Of a stretch of DNA of 6,460 bases, positions 1 to 6,460 are shown piece after piece. The position numbers were made by a program, and so were the translations under genes. How positions within the stretch are numbered: position 1 is the first letter of the stretch; each line of letters begins with the position of its first letter. A model generated the notes under the pieces. That model was not told the DNA's origin. It did no database searches and was given only the letters and a program-made list of their open reading frames with translations. This DNA comes from Marinobacterium sp. xm-d-530 (GTDB taxonomy: Bacteria > Pseudomonadota > Gammaproteobacteria > Pseudomonadales > Balneatricaceae): NCBI GenBank assembly GCA_949499045.1, contig CATEEE010000112.1, forward strand, positions 1-6,460, in the 5' to 3' direction.

Positions 1-914
1 TCGACCAGATCGCCTGCTGAGGTGAGGAAAGGCTGACCCGATAGGTTCCACTCTACCTCATACTCAACGTGATGCTTTTCTAGAATCGACTCAACGCGAG
101 TTCGAAGTTCAGTGTCAGTCACCTCTGTCGAGAAACGGAAGTTGAATTTTACTTCGACCTCGCCTGGCACAACGTTGCTGGCACCGGTACCCGCGTTGAT
201 ATTAGAGACCTGAAAACTGGTTGGCGGGAAGAAGTCGTTGCCTTGATCCCACTCGGTTTGTGAGAGTTCAGTTAATGCTGGGGCAAATTCGTGAATTGGG
301 TTACGTACCAGATGAGGGTAGGCGACGTGACCTTGGATCCCTTTTACTTTCAGGGTGGCGCCCAAAGATCCGCGACGACCGTTTTTAATTATATCGCCGA
401 CTAATGAAGTACTGGATGGTTCACCAACAATCGCCCAGGTGATCTTCTCGTTGCGAGCTTCCAATGTATCAATGACTCGCGTTGTGCCATTGACGTAAGG
501 ACCCTCTTCATCACTGGTAATTAGAAGGGCAATGGATCCTTTATGATCCGGATGTTTCGCAACGAATCGATCCAGCGCTGTCATGAAGGCAGCAATACTG
601 CCTTTCATATCGGCAGCGCCGCGTCCGTGAAGCTGACCATCGATGATGGTCGGTTCAAAGGGTGGGGTTTTCCAACGTTCAATAGGACCCGTTGGAACAA
701 CGTCAGTATGCCCCGCGAAACAGAGCACTGGACCCTCTTGGTTACGACGAGCCCAGAAGTTGGTCACCTCTTCAAACGGCATCTGATCGATAGTGAAGCC
801 CAGCGCTTCAAGGCGCTCACACATCATTGCTTGGCAGCCTGCGTCTTCTGGGGTAACAGATGGGCGGCTGATTAGATCGCAAGCAAGTTCGAGAGTGGCG
901 GAGCGCTGAGTCAT
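1..914 (-). CDS. dapE: Succinyl-diaminopimelate desuccinylase, C-terminus beyond the window
   Basis: Cytoplasmic di-zinc M20-family hydrolase that cleaves N-succinyl-LL-2,6-diaminopimelate to succinate and LL-diaminopimelate in the lysine and peptidoglycan pathway. My own reading of the minus strand from 914 is open to the window edge and gives 304 residues, against about 375-380 for the family. Visible motifs: FAGHTDVVPTG (His69 metal ligand, Asp71), GRGAADMKG (Asp102 bridging ligand), TSDEEGP (Glu136 general base, Glu137), GEPSS (Glu165 ligand), and the dimerisation-domain stretch GRRGSL...GHVAYPH (His196). The last zinc ligand, a C-terminal histidine near residue 350, would lie outside the window. 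The ATG at 914-912 is preceded by AGAGGT (929-924), 9 nt away, which supports this start. It begins 26 bp after dapD and is probably the last or a late gene of the operon. Identification is very secure; only the end is unseen. Confidence 0.96.
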   Translation of the reverse strand, partial: MTQRSATLELACDLISRPSVTPEDAGCQAMMCERLEALGFTIDQMPFEEVTNFWARRNQEGPVLCFAGHTDVVPTGPIERWKTPPFEPTIIDGQLHGRGAADMKGSIAAFMTALDRFVAKHPDHKGSIALLITSDEEGPYVNGTTRVIDTLEARNEKITWAIVGEPSSTSLVGDIIKNGRRGSLGATLKVKGIQGHVAYPHLVRNPIHEFAPALTELSQTEWDQGNDFFPPTSFQVSNINAGTGASNVVPGEVEVKFNFRFSTEVTDTELRTRVESILEKHHVEYEVEWNLSGQPFLTSAGDLV

Positions 915-940
915 CTTTTTTCTACCTCTGTATTTCAGGA

Positions 941-1972
941 TTAGTTGTGAGCGTGAAGCTCTTCATTCAACTCAATCGCTGACTTATTAGTTTTCACTTC
1001 GATGCGACCATTTTGTGAGTTGCGACGGAAAAGTAGGTCCGACTTGCCAGCCAGTTCAGACGCCTTAACGGTCGTTACTTCGTTGTTTTGGTCATCAAGG
1101 ATAGTCACTTTTGAACCGCCAGTTACATAAAGCCCAGCTTCCAGTGTACAGCGATCTCCAAGTGGAATACCCAGGCCGGCATTGGCACCTAGCAGTGCGT
1201 TTTCACCAACAGAGATGATGACATTGTTACCACCAGAGAGTGTACCCATAGTCGAGCAACCACCGCCAAGATCGGAGCCGTTTCCAACGACGACGCCAGC
1301 AGAAATACGGCCTTCAACCATGCTGACACCCATAGTTCCGGCGTTGAAGTTGATGAAACCTTCATGCATGACCGTCGTGCCTTCACCAACGTGGGCGCCT
1401 AGGCGGATTCTAGATGCAGCACCGATGCGAACACCCGCAGGAACCACGTAGTTCGCCATTTGTGGGAATTTGTCGACTGAATGAACGTGAAGCATACGAC
1501 CTTGCGCACGTGCTGCCAGTTGGCGCTTAGAGAGTTCATCGACTGCGATTGGACCTTCGTTAGTCCAAGCGATATTAGGCAGCAGACCAAAGATACCGGT
1601 TAGGTTCTGGCCGTGAGGTTTGACTAGACGGTGCGAGATCAAAGACAACTTAAGGTAGACTTCAGCCGTTGATGTTGGCGCATCGTCAGATTCCAAGATA
1701 GTTAGAATAACTGGCTGCGCGGTACCTTCTAGAACTTCGACGATTTCTGCTTGGTCTTCAGCGCCAACACTCAAAAACGCAGCTTCTAGAGCTTTTAGTT
1801 GAGCGGCTTCTACTTCGATGGCTGTATTACCACCCGTGTAACCAACCGCTTTTCCTGCTGCTTCAACCAGGGCTGAGTCCGCATTAAGCAGTGGTAGGTT
1901 GTAGTAGACCTCTAGTAAATCGCCAGCTGCTGATTTTGTACCTACACCTAGGCCAAATGCAAAATTAGTCAT
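941..1972 (-). CDS. dapD: 2,3,4,5-tetrahydropyridine-2,6-dicarboxylate N-succinyltransferase (long form)
   Basis: Transfers succinyl from succinyl-CoA to tetrahydrodipicolinate, the entry step of the succinylase branch to diaminopimelate; a cytoplasmic trimer in the family. The protein has 343 residues and resembles the pseudomonad long-form DapD nearly end to end, including the C-terminal FRRNSQNG...KTNKSAIELNE...HAHN. Layout: N-terminal alpha/beta domain about 1-175, with TAEVYLKLSLISHRLVKPH at 102-120; left-handed beta-helix of hexapeptide repeats about 178-290 (VPAGVRIG, LGAHVGEGTTVMHEG, GVVVGNGSDLGGG, LLGANAGLGIPLGD); C-terminal extension after 290. Glu204 in VMHEGFINFNAG is the likely catalytic glutamate by analogy with long-form enzymes (family knowledge, from memory). 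The ATG at 1972-1970 has GAGGA (1984-1980) upstream, close to the ideal spacing. It starts 15 bp after the yffB stop, so it is cotranscribed. No truncation or missing motif was seen. Confidence 0.97.
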   Translation of the reverse strand: MTNFAFGLGVGTKSAAGDLLEVYYNLPLLNADSALVEAAGKAVGYTGGNTAIEVEAAQLKALEAAFLSVGAEDQAEIVEVLEGTAQPVILTILESDDAPTSTAEVYLKLSLISHRLVKPHGQNLTGIFGLLPNIAWTNEGPIAVDELSKRQLAARAQGRMLHVHSVDKFPQMANYVVPAGVRIGAASRIRLGAHVGEGTTVMHEGFINFNAGTMGVSMVEGRISAGVVVGNGSDLGGGCSTMGTLSGGNNVIISVGENALLGANAGLGIPLGDRCTLEAGLYVTGGSKVTILDDQNNEVTTVKASELAGKSDLLFRRNSQNGRIEVKTNKSAIELNEELHAHN

Positions 1973-1987
1973 CTTAATATCCTCGTG

Positions 1988-2329
1988 TTAATTCGTTAAT
2001 GCCGATTGAGTGTCTGGGGTAAAGCCCACCTCAATCTTGCCATTGAATTCAAAAATTGGGCGTTTAATCATGCTGGGCTGTTCGCTCATCAACTTGATCA
2101 ATACCGATTCATCGGTGGTCGCTTTAGTCATGTCGTCTAACTTGCGCCACGTAGTACCGCGTTTGTTGAGTACAACTTCAATACCGGCCGAGTCTACCCA
2201 GTGTTTAATCTGTTCAGCTGTGGGCGGGCTCTTTTTAAAGTCGATGAAGTTAAACTCAAGACCCTGCTCAGTGAGCCACTTTCGCGCTTTTTTAACGGTG
2301 TCGCAGTTTGGAATGCCGTAAACGTTCAT
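1988..2329 (-). CDS. yffB: ArsC/Spx-family protein of the YffB type, function unknown
   Basis: A 113-residue thioredoxin-fold protein of the ArsC/Spx superfamily. It opens with MNVYGIPNCDTVKKARKWL, in which Cys9 is the only cysteine, followed by RGTTWRKLDD (57-66) and IKRPIF (88-93). These match the E. coli YffB pattern. Spx carries a CxxC here, so this is not Spx; arsenate reductase ArsC has a different Cys context, so an arsenate role is not supported. A glutathione-dependent thiol reductase activity has been suggested for the family, but no substrate is established. Start choice: the open frame continues 14 codons upstream to a Met at 2371, but that would overlap dapC. The ATG at 2329-2327 begins at the conserved N-terminus and has TAAGG (2340-2336) 6 nt upstream, made partly from the dapC stop codon, which suggests translational coupling. 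Flanked by dapC (8 bp) and dapD (15 bp). E. coli also keeps yffB beside dapE. Confidence 0.92.
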   Translation of the reverse strand: MNVYGIPNCDTVKKARKWLTEQGLEFNFIDFKKSPPTAEQIKHWVDSAGIEVVLNKRGTTWRKLDDMTKATTDESVLIKLMSEQPSMIKRPIFEFNGKIEVGFTPDTQSALTN

Positions 2330-2337
2330 AGTCAGCC

Positions 2338-3537
2338 TTACAATGACTCGATGAAACGACGAATTCGCCAAGCCGCTTCAACACACTCTTCAACCGTTGC
2401 TACTAATGCCATTCGAACATAGCCGGCACCTGGGTAAAGTCCTGAATCGGTCTCGCGTGATAGGTAGCGACCGGGTAATACGGTCAGATTTTGTTGCTCA
2501 AATAGACCTGCGGTAAAGGTGTCGTCATCAATCGGTGTCTTAGCCCAGAGATAGAAGCTAGCATCCGGCATTTTGACATCCATAACCGGTTCAAGAATCT
2601 CAAGCACAGCTGCAAATTTTTGGCGGTACTGTTCACGGTTATTTTGAACGTGAGTCTCATCATTCCAAGCAGCAATAGAACCTTTCTGCACCTGAAGTGG
2701 CATCGCACAGCCGTGGTAAGTTCGGTACAGCAGGAACGGCTTCAATAGGGCTGCATCTCCGGCGATAAAGCCTGAGCGAAGTCCAGGTAGGTTCGAACGT
2801 TTTGACAGGCTGTGGAACACTACGCATTTTTTGTAGTCGTCACGACCTATTTGCGCACAGACCTCTAAAAGTCCCATTGGCGGGTTCGCCTCGTCAAAGT
2901 AGATCTCTGAATAGCACTCATCAGAAGCTAGGATAAAGTTGAATTTGTCCGCCAGCGCAATTAGTTTTTTGATGGTGTCAGCAGAGTGTACAGACCCACT
3001 AGGGTTGTTTGGCGAGCAGATAAATAGAAGCTCACAACGTTCCCAAATATCATCACTGATTGCGTCGTAATCTGGAATAAACCCATTCTCAGCGAGAGTA
3101 GGTAGGAAATAGGGCTCTGCTCCCGCAAGGTACGCCGCACCTTCATAGATCTGGTAAAACGGATCTGGTGAGAGTACCAGTGCCCCCGGTTTACGATCAA
3201 CTGCACACTGAGTGAAAGCAAAGATCCCTTCACGGGTGCCCATAACTGGAAGGACGTTCTGTTCTCCGGTCAGGCTATCACTTTTCAGTTTAAAGCGTCG
3301 TGTAGCCCAAGCGGCAATCGTATCGCGTAGTTCGGCACTGCCTTTGGTTGTTGGGTAGTTTGCTACAAGATCGACCGTTTCGTTTAACACCTTGGTTACA
3401 CATTCAGGCGCAGGGTGTTTAGGTTCACCGATGCCTAATGAAATATGCTCAATCTCTTGAGGCGGTGTTAGACCGCCCAAAAGCTTTGCCAGTTTTTCAA
3501 ACGGATAAGGCTGCAGTAACGAAAGATCTCGATTCAT
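2338..3537 (-). CDS. dapC: Succinyldiaminopimelate transaminase (PLP, fold type I)
   Basis: Transaminates N-succinyl-2-amino-6-ketopimelate with glutamate to N-succinyl-LL-diaminopimelate, between the DapD and DapE steps; cytoplasmic dimer. The protein has 399 residues, normal for the proteobacterial DapC family. Class I/II aminotransferase landmarks: LGIGEPKHP (34-42), YPTTKGSAELR (61-71), SPNNPSG with Asn178, SDECYSEIY with Asp206 and Tyr209 around the cofactor, HSLSKRSNLPGLRSGF with Lys246 as the Schiff-base lysine, and YVRMAL with Arg375 as the substrate-carboxylate arginine. Aminotransferases are easily mis-specified from motifs alone, but the placement with dapD and dapE makes the assignment firm. 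The ATG at 3537-3535 is the only plausible start: the frame upstream reaches a stop at 3567-3565 with no other ATG, GTG or TTG. The ribosome-binding site is weak (GAG, about 9 nt upstream). The first gene of the operon; its stop TAA supplies part of the yffB ribosome-binding site. Confidence 0.94.
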   Translation of the reverse strand: MNRDLSLLQPYPFEKLAKLLGGLTPPQEIEHISLGIGEPKHPAPECVTKVLNETVDLVANYPTTKGSAELRDTIAAWATRRFKLKSDSLTGEQNVLPVMGTREGIFAFTQCAVDRKPGALVLSPDPFYQIYEGAAYLAGAEPYFLPTLAENGFIPDYDAISDDIWERCELLFICSPNNPSGSVHSADTIKKLIALADKFNFILASDECYSEIYFDEANPPMGLLEVCAQIGRDDYKKCVVFHSLSKRSNLPGLRSGFIAGDAALLKPFLLYRTYHGCAMPLQVQKGSIAAWNDETHVQNNREQYRQKFAAVLEILEPVMDVKMPDASFYLWAKTPIDDDTFTAGLFEQQNLTVLPGRYLSRETDSGLYPGAGYVRMALVATVEECVEAAWRIRRFIESL

Positions 3538-3580
3538 AAACAGTGTCTCAAGCGGCGATACGCTTTAGTCATTAAAATGG
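3538..3580 (-). promoter_or_regulatory. Untranslated leader of the dapC operon, with small hairpin and 12-codon open frame
   Basis: This stretch runs from the predicted transcription start to the dapC ATG. It contains a 5-bp inverted repeat (3550-3554 with 3561-3565, 6-nt loop) just upstream of the weak dapC ribosome-binding site. It also contains an ATG-initiated frame, 3572-3534, reading MTKAYRRLRHCL then TGA, whose stop overlaps the dapC start as ATGA. No Shine-Dalgarno sequence precedes that ATG, so translation of the short frame is uncertain. It has only one lysine codon, so it does not look like a lysine attenuator peptide. I saw no lysine-riboswitch architecture, and the leader is too short for one. 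Confidence 0.35.
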
Positions 3581-3587
3581 GTGCGAC

Positions 3588-3616
3588 AGTATAACGTAAG
3601 GCGGCGATCCAATAAA
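3588..3616 (-). promoter_or_regulatory. Candidate sigma70 promoter for the dapC-yffB-dapD-dapE operon
   Basis: On the minus strand TATACT (3593-3588) is a good -10 match, five of six to TATAAT. With 17-bp spacing the -35 position is TTTATT (3616-3611), which matches TTGACA at only three positions and lies in the loop of the inverted repeat. No TG extension precedes the -10. Transcription would start near 3581, leaving a leader of about 44 nt. It is the only convincing -10 in the 115-bp gap, but the weak -35 suggests low basal activity or an activator. Confidence 0.45.
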
Positions 3617-3631
3617 TGGATCGCCGCCTTA
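3597..3631 (-). terminator. Strong inverted repeat, probable terminator of the RND pump transcript
   Basis: Perfect 14-bp inverted repeat (3597-3610 and 3618-3631) with a 7-nt AT-rich loop; the inner arm sequence is GGCGGCGATCC, so the stem is very stable. It begins 21 nt after the RND stop codon, the usual place for an intrinsic terminator. The 3' flank in the minus-strand transcript is CGUUAUAC, so there is no real U-run and termination may be inefficient, or the hairpin may act as a 3'-end stabiliser. The -10 of the dap promoter falls directly after it. Confidence 0.65.
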
Positions 3632-3652
3632 GATAACCAGTCGTATCTTGGT

Positions 3653-6460
3653 TTAAGGTGTGTCAACCGAGTATGAACTAATCGGCTTCATCCCTAGTTT
3701 CTCCCGGCCACCTTCGATCAGTGTAAGCAGAGATGGAACTACAACCAGTATCAACAAAGTGCCATAACCTAATCCAAATACGATGGCGGCTGCCATTGGG
3801 ATCAGGAACTGAGCTTGAATTGAGGTTTCAAACAGGATCGGAGTTAGGCCGCCAATGGTGGTTAACGATGTCAACAGTACCGCACGCAGACGCTGACAGG
3901 AGGCTTCAATAGCGGCCTCTTTAATTGCCATACCCTGTTCACGTAACTTCTTATAAAAGGTCACCAAAACGATCGAGTCATTGATCACAATCCCAGAGAG
4001 ACCAAAGAAGCCAAACAGCGACAGGATGGTCAGATCCAGTCCTAAAGCCCAGTGCCCCAGAAGCGCACCGGTCAACCCAAGCGGAATGGTCAGCATGATC
4101 GTTATTGGCCAGCTGTAGGAACCAAACACCCAGGCTAGAATCACGTAGATGAGCACTAGCGCGATCACTAGGCCTGTCTTCATATCACCAAGGGTTTCGC
4201 GTTGATCACGGTTTTTACCTTCAAAGCTCGCTTCGACTCCATACTTGCCGAGTATTTCAGGCATCACCTTCTGTTGCAGGTCGGCAATGATCTCATTGGC
4301 ATTGTTAGCGCTCTCGTCAAGGTCAGCCGATACATTGATCGACAGAAGACCATCGATACGCTGCAGTGAATCAAAACCCTGACGTGCAGTGAAGTTAACC
4401 ACATTGGAGACCGGTGTGACTCGGCCATCCGGCAACACGATCGGTAGCTGACTGAGTGAGCTTAGCTGATTCTTCTGCTCATCAAGCATCTGAACACGCA
4501 CGCTGATCTCGTCACGGCCTTCAAAGTAGCTCTGTACCTCTTGGCCATCAAAAGCCGCTCTTAGCTGTCGGCCAACCTGCTCAAGACGCAAACCTGCAGC
4601 TTCACCGGCGGGAGTCAGCGTGTAGATTAGCTGTGAAGTGCCAAACGGTAGGTCGTCATCGATATTACTGAGACCGTTATAAACCTTCAGTTTCTCTTGC
4701 AGCTCAAGTGACGCCTGTTTCAACAGGTTGATATTGCTGCCAGTGAGTTGAACTTCAACTGGTTTGCCTGGTGGACCACCACGATCGACATCGATCGATA
4801 AGCGCTCTAGGCCGGCAGGCTGCTCAATGTTCTTACGCAGTGCTCGTGTAAACGCTTTGGTAGAGACCTCGCGATTGTCTCCTGGTGTCAGCTCAACCTG
4901 AATTGAACCATAGATGTCACCGCGTTTAGGTGACGCATTACGCGATGGTTGGGATATGTTCTGGCGAATCAGAGCGAACTTTAGAATGTCACCGCCCAGC
5001 TCTTCGTCTGTCTTATGAAGCTGATCTTCGATATAGAACAGAAACTCGCTGACCTGATCACCGCTAGTGCCTGACACAAACTGAGTGTTGATCGAGAAGG
5101 TATCTTGATCGGTGCTGGGGAAAAAGGTGAATTGAATTCGACCACCGACAAGAAGGCCTACAGCAAAGATCAGTACACCGACACCGGTTGCAATGGATGC
5201 CCAGCGATAATTAATTGCCACTTCAACGAAACGTCTGAAGATTCGGTCACGGAAGTAGTTAAACCCGTTATCCAGCTTGATTCGGATTTTCGATGGGTGG
5301 GCAGCATCTCCACGTGCTAATGAGTGGTGTAGATGTCCCGGTAGCACCAAGAAACTCTCAACCAACGAGGCGATAATGACGCAGATAATGACCAGAGGGA
5401 TATCAAACAGAATGTTGCCAATGATGCCGCCAATCATCATAAGAGGCAGAAAGGCTGCAATGGTGGTCATCGATGAAGCGGTCACTGGTGCGAGCATTCG
5501 TAGCGCACCACCAACGGCAGCACGTCTGGAGCTCTCACCCATCTGAGCGTGCGCGAGGGTATCTTCACCAACGACAATTGCATCATCGACAATGATCCCT
5601 AGTGCCATAATCAGTGCAAACAGCGAGATCATGTTGATTGATCCGCCGACTAAGTAGAGCACCGCTAGGGTCGCCATAAAGGAGGTTGGAATACCAATGG
5701 TGACCCAAAAAGCTACACGGCCGTTAAGGAATAGGAAAAGAATTAAGACAACCAGAACCAAGCCGCTGGCACCATTTTCGATAAGAAGGTCGATACGGTC
5801 TTTGATCAGTGTCCACTGCTCGTTGTAGGTCAGAAGCTCAACGCCTTCCGGTAGCGTGGGGCGGGTCTCTTCCAACCAAGTATTAAACAGATTAGCGGTC
5901 TTTAGACTGTTCTCTGATTCTGTTCGTTTCAGGCTCAGAACAATCGCTGGGTTGCCCTCATGGTAGAGACGTACTTGATCCTCTTTATCGCGCTGTTCAA
6001 TCAACGCGATATCGCCAAGACGAACCAGCTTGCCTTGGCCCGCAGTGATCAGTGGTAGCTCTTCAAAGCCGGTAACATCGCGTTGTTGACCTAAACTGCG
6101 AATTCTTCGTGCACCATCATCCTGTGCGGCAACGCCTGCTGGTAGGTCAACCGAACGTTGGCGAATCAAGCCTGATATGTCGTTGAGCGTAAGCCCTAGT
6201 TGATTAAGGTTATCCGGACTGAACTGGATGGCAATCTCTTGCTCGGGCATGCCGGTAAAATCGATTTTACGAATGCCGCGCTGCAGCAGTTGCTGCTCGT
6301 AGGTACGCGCCAGAGTTCTAAGCTCTTCAAGGGATGCACGATCACTGGTGACGATAAGATCAGCAATGTTGTCGTAACGTGTCAGCAGTTGAACAACTGC
6401 GTCTTCCGCATCTGAAGGCAGTGCTGAGCGAGCACCATCCATCTTCTGTTTTGCCTCAGA
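3653..6460 (-). CDS. RND-family efflux pump, inner-membrane permease subunit, N-terminus beyond the window
   Basis: Proton-driven inner-membrane transporter of the AcrB/HAE superfamily, normally a trimer working with a periplasmic adaptor and an outer-membrane channel. The frame is open to the window edge: six codons (SEAKQK) precede the Met at 6442, which lies in the conserved KxDxARxxLPxD segment and is therefore internal. About 100 N-terminal residues, including TM1, are missing; 935 are present, consistent with a total near 1030. Counting from that Met: porter subdomains about 1-205; TM2-TM6 about 222-367, with Asp286-Asp287 in LGIIVDDAIVVGED, the AcrB Asp407-Asp408 proton-relay pair; TM7 about 415-433; second periplasmic loop about 434-753; TM8-TM12 about 754-906. 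TM10 reads GLSGIVINDSIVLV, with Ile where AcrB has Lys940. Arg853 in QRLRAVLL probably corresponds to AcrB Arg971. The substrate cannot be told from sequence; an adaptor gene may lie upstream, outside the window. Confidence 0.94.
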   Translation of the reverse strand, partial: SEAKQKMDGARSALPSDAEDAVVQLLTRYDNIADLIVTSDRASLEELRTLARTYEQQLLQRGIRKIDFTGMPEQEIAIQFSPDNLNQLGLTLNDISGLIRQRSVDLPAGVAAQDDGARRIRSLGQQRDVTGFEELPLITAGQGKLVRLGDIALIEQRDKEDQVRLYHEGNPAIVLSLKRTESENSLKTANLFNTWLEETRPTLPEGVELLTYNEQWTLIKDRIDLLIENGASGLVLVVLILFLFLNGRVAFWVTIGIPTSFMATLAVLYLVGGSINMISLFALIMALGIIVDDAIVVGEDTLAHAQMGESSRRAAVGGALRMLAPVTASSMTTIAAFLPLMMIGGIIGNILFDIPLVIICVIIASLVESFLVLPGHLHHSLARGDAAHPSKIRIKLDNGFNYFRDRIFRRFVEVAINYRWASIATGVGVLIFAVGLLVGGRIQFTFFPSTDQDTFSINTQFVSGTSGDQVSEFLFYIEDQLHKTDEELGGDILKFALIRQNISQPSRNASPKRGDIYGSIQVELTPGDNREVSTKAFTRALRKNIEQPAGLERLSIDVDRGGPPGKPVEVQLTGSNINLLKQASLELQEKLKVYNGLSNIDDDLPFGTSQLIYTLTPAGEAAGLRLEQVGRQLRAAFDGQEVQSYFEGRDEISVRVQMLDEQKNQLSSLSQLPIVLPDGRVTPVSNVVNFTARQGFDSLQRIDGLLSINVSADLDESANNANEIIADLQQKVMPEILGKYGVEASFEGKNRDQRETLGDMKTGLVIALVLIYVILAWVFGSYSWPITIMLTIPLGLTGALLGHWALGLDLTILSLFGFFGLSGIVINDSIVLVTFYKKLREQGMAIKEAAIEASCQRLRAVLLTSLTTIGGLTPILFETSIQAQFLIPMAAAIVFGLGYGTLLILVVVPSLLTLIEGGREKLGMKPISSYSVDTP

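Noticed and set aside
543..875. 110-residue plus-strand open frame
   Set aside because: Lies entirely antisense to dapE, whose conserved motifs cover this stretch; the translation shows no recognisable domain.
2010..2321. 103-residue plus-strand open frame opposite yffB
   Set aside because: Antisense shadow of a gene with clear family motifs; no ribosome-binding site or domain seen.
2330..2371. N-terminal extension of YffB by 14 residues
   Set aside because: It would overlap the end of dapC, is absent from the family N-terminus, and the downstream ATG has a good ribosome-binding site.
3538..3652. Lysine riboswitch or T-box upstream of dapC
   Set aside because: The gap is only 115 bp, most of it taken by a simple terminator-like stem and the promoter; no multi-helix junction or T-box motif is visible.
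5105..5546. Two overlapping plus-strand open frames inside the RND gene
   Set aside because: Antisense to the TM4-TM7 part of the pump, with low-information translations; shadows of the real gene.
6440..6442. Met codon as the true start of the RND gene
   Set aside because: The frame remains open to the window edge and this Met lies in the middle of a conserved periplasmic-domain motif; TM1 would be missing.
1..6460. CRISPR array, tRNA, rRNA, insertion sequence or prophage remnant
   Set aside because: No regularly spaced repeats, cloverleaf, transposase motifs or terminal inverted repeats were seen; nearly all sequence is accounted for by five continuous genes.

Overview
The window reads as a compact chromosomal segment of a gammaproteobacterium, most likely a marine, Oceanospirillales- or Pseudomonas-related lineage. 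The reasons are moderate GC by eye, the long (343-residue) form of DapD that resembles the pseudomonad enzyme rather than the short 274-residue E. coli one, and the gene order dapC-yffB-dapD-dapE. The lineage is inferred from protein character only. Every supported gene lies on the minus strand, so transcription runs from high to low coordinates.

Layout in transcription order. (1) 6460-3653: most of an RND-family inner-membrane efflux pump, lacking about its first 100 residues, which lie beyond the window edge. (2) 3652-3538: a 115-bp intergenic region with a perfect 14-bp inverted repeat that probably ends the RND transcript, a candidate -10 element for the next operon, and a short leader with a small hairpin and a 12-codon open frame overlapping the dapC start. 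(3) 3537-2338: dapC. (4) 2329-1988: a small ArsC/Spx-like protein of the YffB type. (5) 1972-941: dapD. (6) 914-1: dapE, cut by the window edge about 70 residues short of its end.

Genes 3-6 are separated by only 8, 15 and 26 bp, each with a visible ribosome-binding site except dapC, whose site is weak. They look like one operon. DapD succinylates tetrahydrodipicolinate, DapC transaminates the product, and DapE removes the succinyl group to give LL-diaminopimelate, the precursor of lysine and of the peptidoglycan cross-link. The operon thus encodes three consecutive steps of the succinylase branch plus one protein, YffB, whose role is not known. The RND pump is probably a separate transcription unit.

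I did not find a clearly new system. The points most worth checking are the dapC leader, the conserved but unexplained YffB gene inside a lysine operon, and the atypical TM10 motif of the RND pump. There is no gene-free stretch longer than 115 bp.
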